From: a virus
Virus record (IMG/VR): IMGVR_UViG_3300034096_000509
Location: 1-25,332 of that record
DNA length: 25,332 bases
Direction: 5' to 3' (one strand)
The stretch's first letter is position 1. Every line of letters starts with the position of its first letter. Position numbers and translations under genes: made by a program. This document shows, one piece after another, positions 22,451-25,332 of this stretch. A model generated the notes under the pieces. That model was given only the letters and a program-made list of their open reading frames with translations, was not told the origin of the DNA and did not search any database.

Positions 22451-22514
22451 GCCGAAACGCCCCTACGATGGGGCGTCATCGCCCGGTGACCTCGGGCGGT
22501 CTGACGAGGCAGGT
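22451..22514 (+). ncRNA. type II hammerhead ribozyme, copy 4 (diverged)
   Basis: GCC (22451) GAAA (22454), stem III ACGCCCC / GGGGCGU with a UACGAU loop, cleavage-site C at 22477, stem I AUCGCCCG / CGGGCGGU (eight pairs, 22478-22500), CUGACGA (22501-22507), GGC. Relative to the other copies stem II has changed on both sides (GUC/GAC to GCC/GGC) and so has the pseudoknot (GCCU/AGGC to ACCU/AGGU, 22489-22492 with 22511-22514). These paired changes strongly support the fold. It lies 30 bases after the stop of the 392-residue gene. Confidence 0.94.
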
Positions 22515-22541
22515 TACCTCGACCAACGAAAGGGTTTGACA

Positions 22542-22769
22542 ATGGCAACGAAAGAACCGATGCGGCGAATCCTCTTTTTCCCGGTCTCGCAGGAGGACCG
22601 CATCATGTCTCTGTTCGCCGAGTTCGTCGAGAACAACAGGATCCGGTGCGATTTTCGCGTGGTCGGAGACGGACAGTGGCGCATGCTTCAGGCCCGCGCG
22701 TATCCGCAGGCGATGCGCCGCCTGGATGACTGGGCGACGGGCTTCGCCGCACGCGGTGAACTGAGCTAA
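22542..22769 (+). CDS. 75-residue early protein, small-family member
   Basis: The product (MATKEPMRRILFFPVSQED...) is alpha/beta in appearance, with FRVVGDGQWRMLQARAYPQAMRRLDDWATGF matching the beta-hairpin plus helix layout of the 97- and 88-residue proteins. Its leader CAACGAAAGGGTTTGACA matches that of the 68-residue gene exactly. It follows ribozyme copy 4. No named family is known to me. Confidence 0.74.
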   Translation: MATKEPMRRILFFPVSQEDRIMSLFAEFVENNRIRCDFRVVGDGQWRMLQARAYPQAMRRLDDWATGFAARGELS

Positions 22770-22793
22770 CCAACCAACGCAAGGAGAGTAACG

Positions 22794-22985
22794 ATGACCA
22801 AGTATCTCAAAGTCCGATGCCGCGCCTTCTCGTGCGAGGGTGTGCGGCTGAATAAGATCATGATCGATGGCGACACGATCCGAGTGTACGACTCAGTGGC
22901 TGGCTACTACGTCACGCTGCACAGCATCACTTCGCGGACGCAGGCTAGGATCATCAAGATGGCAAAGGACAATGACAATGAGTAA
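22794..22985 (+). CDS. 63-residue early protein of unknown function
   Basis: MTKYLKVRCRAFSCEGVRLN is followed by a beta-like DGDTIRVYDSVAGYYVTLHS and a helical C terminus (ITSRTQARIIKMAKDN). It has an AAGGAGAG site and overlaps the next gene by eight bases. No family is recognised. Confidence 0.72.
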   Translation: MTKYLKVRCRAFSCEGVRLNKIMIDGDTIRVYDSVAGYYVTLHSITSRTQARIIKMAKDNDNE

Positions 22986-23301
22986 GAAGTACCACCTACT
23001 GCGGGAACTGGGGATCAGCAAAAGCACCCTGTGTTTCGTTCTCGATGAGGAGTCGGGTTCGGACCACCTCACCGACGAGAGGGTGTCGCAACTCCGGCGA
23101 CTGATCGACCGCGAGGGCATGAGCTATACGCTCGCTGAACTGGAAGAACTGTCGGCAGTATTCTGCCGGTCGCATGACGAGGTCTGCGACGGAGAGTGCG
23201 GATGCTCATCGGCTGAGCAGAGGAAGAGCCAGGGGAGATTCTCGAAGGCTCTGGATGCACTCGAATTCATCGAAGGTGAACGCGACGCTGACAACGAATA
23301 G
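22978..23301 (+). CDS. 107-residue helical protein, HTH-like N terminus
   Basis: The first half (YHLLRELGISKSTLCFVLDEE, then TDERVSQLRRLIDREGMSYTLAELEELSAVFC) is helical, and the RELGISKSTLCFVLDE segment could be a helix-turn-helix. Four Cys occur in CRSHDEVCDGECGCS (near residue 61), possibly a metal site. The ATG at 22978 overlaps the previous gene and has GGACAATG as a weak site. Function unknown. Confidence 0.7.
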   Translation: MSKKYHLLRELGISKSTLCFVLDEESGSDHLTDERVSQLRRLIDREGMSYTLAELEELSAVFCRSHDEVCDGECGCSSAEQRKSQGRFSKALDALEFIEGERDADNE

Positions 23302-23330
23302 GCTGCGGTCCATACCGACAAGGAGACGAA

Positions 23331-23618
23331 ATGTACAAAGCGTACTACGAGATTGACGACGAGTCCTGCCCTGATCGGGTGGTCCAGGTTTCGGTCACCA
23401 GGGTTGATGGAGGGTGGGTGCCGGAGGTACAAGATGTTGCCGACTTCCAGTGGACTGGCAGCGGGTGCCGCGTGAGTGTCGACTATGTCGGCTACCTGGA
23501 CTGCGGCCCGTGTGAGTCGAAGGAAGAAGCGATCCACGCCATCAACGAATGGCTGGAGAAAAGGGAGCATCGCCCGTGGCGGGTTGTGCCTGAGTCGATC
23601 AACGACTGGTCTTACTAG
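23331..23618 (+). CDS. 95-residue beta-rich early protein
   Basis: MYKAYYEIDDESCPDRVVQV, SVTRVDGGWVPEVQDV and GSGCRVSVDYVGYLDCGPCESKEEAIHAINEWL suggest a beta-sheet followed by a helix (layout beta-beta-beta-alpha), a frequent form in small phage proteins. The ATG has AAGGAG seven bases upstream. No family is recognised. Confidence 0.74.
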   Translation: MYKAYYEIDDESCPDRVVQVSVTRVDGGWVPEVQDVADFQWTGSGCRVSVDYVGYLDCGPCESKEEAIHAINEWLEKREHRPWRVVPESINDWSY

Positions 23619-23628
23619 GAGAATGGCA

Positions 23629-24456
23629 ATGGATCTTCGATGGAGTACCGACAGGTGCGACCTGCTGGGACCGAGGAACGAGGACGAGGAGAGGCAGTTG
23701 ATCGATGTCGTGCTGGCCTCGGCCCAGATCGGAATGACCAGGATCACTGCCGACAACTGCGACGAGTGGGAGTTTAGGGTCAGGGTCATGCAGCGAGCCA
23801 GACTGGGCTACGGGATGCAGGACATGCAGGCGAGGGTCATGTCGGTGCGCTGGGCCGGACTGACGGTGGACTGCAAGGAGATGACACGAGAGCAGTTCAT
23901 GGCTCGTGTCATGAAGATGCTGGAACGCCGTGTCGAGAAAGACATGGTGGACGAAAAGAGACGAATCAACACAAGGAAACTGGCTATGAATTTTGTGATC
24001 TGCACGAACACCGAGATTCTGGGCGATGGCACCTACCTCGCCTATGCAGGTCGGCATATCGATGTTGGCGGTGTCATTGATGCCGCCAAGAATGTGGTAC
24101 TCAAGGTAGACAGCGCCGACTATGAGTGCGCCAGTTCCTTCTCGGACTGGAAGGGTGGCATCTATGACCAGTTCTATGCACGGTGTGGACTGGTTGCGTA
24201 CCCCAAGGACTCGGGGCCAGAGGTTGCTGCGGTTGCCGAACAGATCAACGATGCGATCAGGCAGGAGATCGAGCGACAGGACATGGAGGAACAGCTAGAC
24301 GACTGCGAGCACTATGCTGCCGGTCTGGCCTGCGGCGAGGTGGAACTGGACGAGCAGCTCAAGCGACTGCTGGTGGAGTTGATTCCCGATGTGGACAGCA
24401 GCGACAAGGATGAGATCATCACCGCCCTGCGGCTGCGTGCTGCGAGCGGCAAGTAG
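23629..24456 (+). CDS. 275-residue early protein, possibly two fused genes
   Basis: No family is recognised. The start is the second ATG (23629) after AGGAG. Residues 1-119 are basic and helical with repeated Met-Arg-Val-Met patterns (RVRVMQRARLGYGMQDMQARVMSV, then FMARVMKMLERRV). Residues 120-275 begin at an in-frame ATG (23986) preceded by AAGGAAA with seven bases between, a leader like those of neighbouring genes, and read as a separate alpha/beta domain (MNFVICTNTEILGDGTYLAY) with an acidic helical tail. This suggests a past fusion of two genes, or a second start in use today. Confidence 0.74.
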   Translation: MDLRWSTDRCDLLGPRNEDEERQLIDVVLASAQIGMTRITADNCDEWEFRVRVMQRARLGYGMQDMQARVMSVRWAGLTVDCKEMTREQFMARVMKMLERRVEKDMVDEKRRINTRKLAMNFVICTNTEILGDGTYLAYAGRHIDVGGVIDAAKNVVLKVDSADYECASSFSDWKGGIYDQFYARCGLVAYPKDSGPEVAAVAEQINDAIRQEIERQDMEEQLDDCEHYAAGLACGEVELDEQLKRLLVELIPDVDSSDKDEIITALRLRAASGK

Positions 24457-24480
24457 TTTCAAACGACAAGGAGACAGACA

Positions 24481-24726
24481 ATGAACAGCGTCAAGCTTCC
24501 CGCGTCCATCTCGCGCAAGTGGCAGACGGTCGGCCATGACCGTCCCTTTATGGGGTGCGTCAATCACGAGGATTGCAATCCCTCCTCGCATGGCGGCGTG
24601 CAGGTGGTGCAGGTGAGGAAGACATCGAAGCAGTACGAGGTTCGCGTTTGCAACGTGAACGGCTGGCACGATGAGGATGGCAGGGCGTGTCCTGCTACGC
24701 TCGTCGACGGTCGTCTGTGCTGGTAG
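24481..24726 (+). CDS. 81-residue Cys-containing early protein
   Basis: The product has six short beta-like segments and five Cys (GCVNHEDCNPSSHGG, EVRVCNVNGWHDEDGRACPAT, LCW); the spacing could suit a small zinc-binding fold. AAGGAG lies nine bases before the ATG. Function unknown. Confidence 0.7.
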   Translation: MNSVKLPASISRKWQTVGHDRPFMGCVNHEDCNPSSHGGVQVVQVRKTSKQYEVRVCNVNGWHDEDGRACPATLVDGRLCW

Positions 24727-24753
24727 TTTCAACAACAACGCAAGGAGAAAGAC

Positions 24754-25020
24754 ATGCCAACTGGCCGTACTAACTGGCTGACTCACCGAGTCATTACCGT
24801 ACCCATCCTCCACCGAGAGGTCACCGCAGACTTGGTGGGAGATTTCGTGTGGGATAACAAGCTGAACGTCGACGCAGAGTGGCATTACTCCCCCGATGGC
24901 GACGTGGCGCACCTCTGTGTGACCGGCTCGCAGGCTTCGCTCAGGCGAATCGAGGATTATGTGGCTGGGTATCAACTCGGCTACGACAGGGGCTACAACC
25001 TGGGTGCCAAATTGGGCTGA
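24754..25020 (+). CDS. 88-residue early protein, small-family member
   Basis: Alpha/beta layout with DGDVAHLCVTGSQASLRRIEDYVAGYQLGYDRGY, closely similar to the C-terminal half of the 97-residue protein at 20020. The leader AACGCAAGGAGAAAGAC carries a strong site. A paralogue from duplication is likely. Confidence 0.76.
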   Translation: MPTGRTNWLTHRVITVPILHREVTADLVGDFVWDNKLNVDAEWHYSPDGDVAHLCVTGSQASLRRIEDYVAGYQLGYDRGYNLGAKLG

Positions 25021-25051
25021 GACAGTCCACCACTGACGAAGGAGAATGACA

Positions 25052-25300
25052 ATGGCTAGAGCCATGGACCACCCAGACTTCATTTCGGTCGTGGAAGAAG
25101 ACATGAAGAAGCAGGCACTGCAAGGCCTGCGGTACTTTGCTGCCTGTGCGGGCATCAGGGGAGAGATTACCTGCGAACTGATGGATGACGGGATCGCCTC
25201 CAAGTTCAAGATCATGGGGGTCGGCGTTTCACTGCGGGGGAAGCAGCGACTCAAGGACTGCTTTAGTGGGATGGTTATTGCCAATCGCTACCTAGAGTGA
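25052..25300 (+). CDS. 82-residue early protein, possible small-family member
   Basis: N-terminal helical half (DHPDFISVVEEDMKKQALQGLRYFAACAG) then beta-hairpin and helix (GIRGEITCELMDDGIASKFKIMGVGVSLRGKQRLKDCFSGMV), a layout like the other small early proteins. The ATG at 25052 is the second of an ATGACAATG pair behind AAGGAG. No named family is recognised. Nothing is seen in the last 32 bases of the window. Confidence 0.72.
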   Translation: MARAMDHPDFISVVEEDMKKQALQGLRYFAACAGIRGEITCELMDDGIASKFKIMGVGVSLRGKQRLKDCFSGMVIANRYLE

Positions 25301-25332
25301 TTCTTTCTGGGAATTCGGCCCCCTGCCTGTTG

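Noticed and set aside
1-25332. tRNA genes, CRISPR arrays, insertion sequences or att sites
   Set aside because: No T-arm-like GTTCGAATC sequence with a cloverleaf, no regularly spaced direct repeats, no transposase-like or integrase-like protein was seen.

Overview
This window looks like part of the genome of a tailed double-stranded DNA bacteriophage (Caudoviricetes), or a prophage-like copy of one. The left two thirds is an almost continuous minus-strand late block: large terminase, portal, prohead protease with scaffold, a probable decoration protein, a probable major capsid protein, then a tail fibre and a beta-helix tail spike that runs off the left edge. Upstream of the terminase lie small virion proteins, including one with a LamG-like domain and tandem repeats. 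The prohead protease and the small-terminase candidate resemble, from memory, families seen in planctomycete genomes and prophages, so a planctomycete host is a reasonable but unproven guess. The window contains no tail tape measure, lysis genes, integrase, DNA polymerase or tRNA gene.

Layout, left to right. Positions 1-10378 (minus): virion genes from TerL down to the tail spike. A single plus-strand gene (10451-10759) interrupts the minus-strand order. Positions 10752-14122 (minus): five probable virion accessory genes, bounded upstream by a clear rho-independent terminator at 14224-14260. Positions 14330-16606 (minus): small DNA-metabolism genes, namely a DEDD exonuclease, an HTH protein, a Holliday-junction-resolvase-like nuclease, a deoxyribosyltransferase-like protein, and small basic proteins including a 34-residue ORF. 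Positions 16607-17583: about 1 kb without a convincing gene but packed with perfect hairpins. Positions 17584-18327: a small plus-strand gene convergent with a minus-strand small-terminase candidate. Positions 18328-19109: about 0.8 kb without a convincing gene, with more hairpins, paired repeats that look like operators or iterons around an AT-rich core, and a likely promoter. Positions 19110-25300 (plus): an operon-like run of twelve mostly small early-type genes with strong AGGAG-type ribosome binding sites.

The most striking feature is a set of four type II hammerhead ribozymes in the spacers of the plus-strand early block (19922-19986, 20313-20376, 21160-21222, 22451-22514). Each has the full catalytic core (CUGANGA, GAAA, cleavage triplet GUC), closed stems I and III, an open stem II, and a four-base pseudoknot between loop I and the 3' tail. 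Stems I and II and the pseudoknot show compensatory base changes among the copies. If active, they would cut the polycistronic early mRNA between genes, leaving each downstream cistron with its own ribosome binding site. A second candidate system is the hairpin-rich interval 16690-17434, which may encode a large structured RNA: two of its hairpins share an identical ten-base loop on unrelated stems, and two others share a GTCA loop on unrelated stems.
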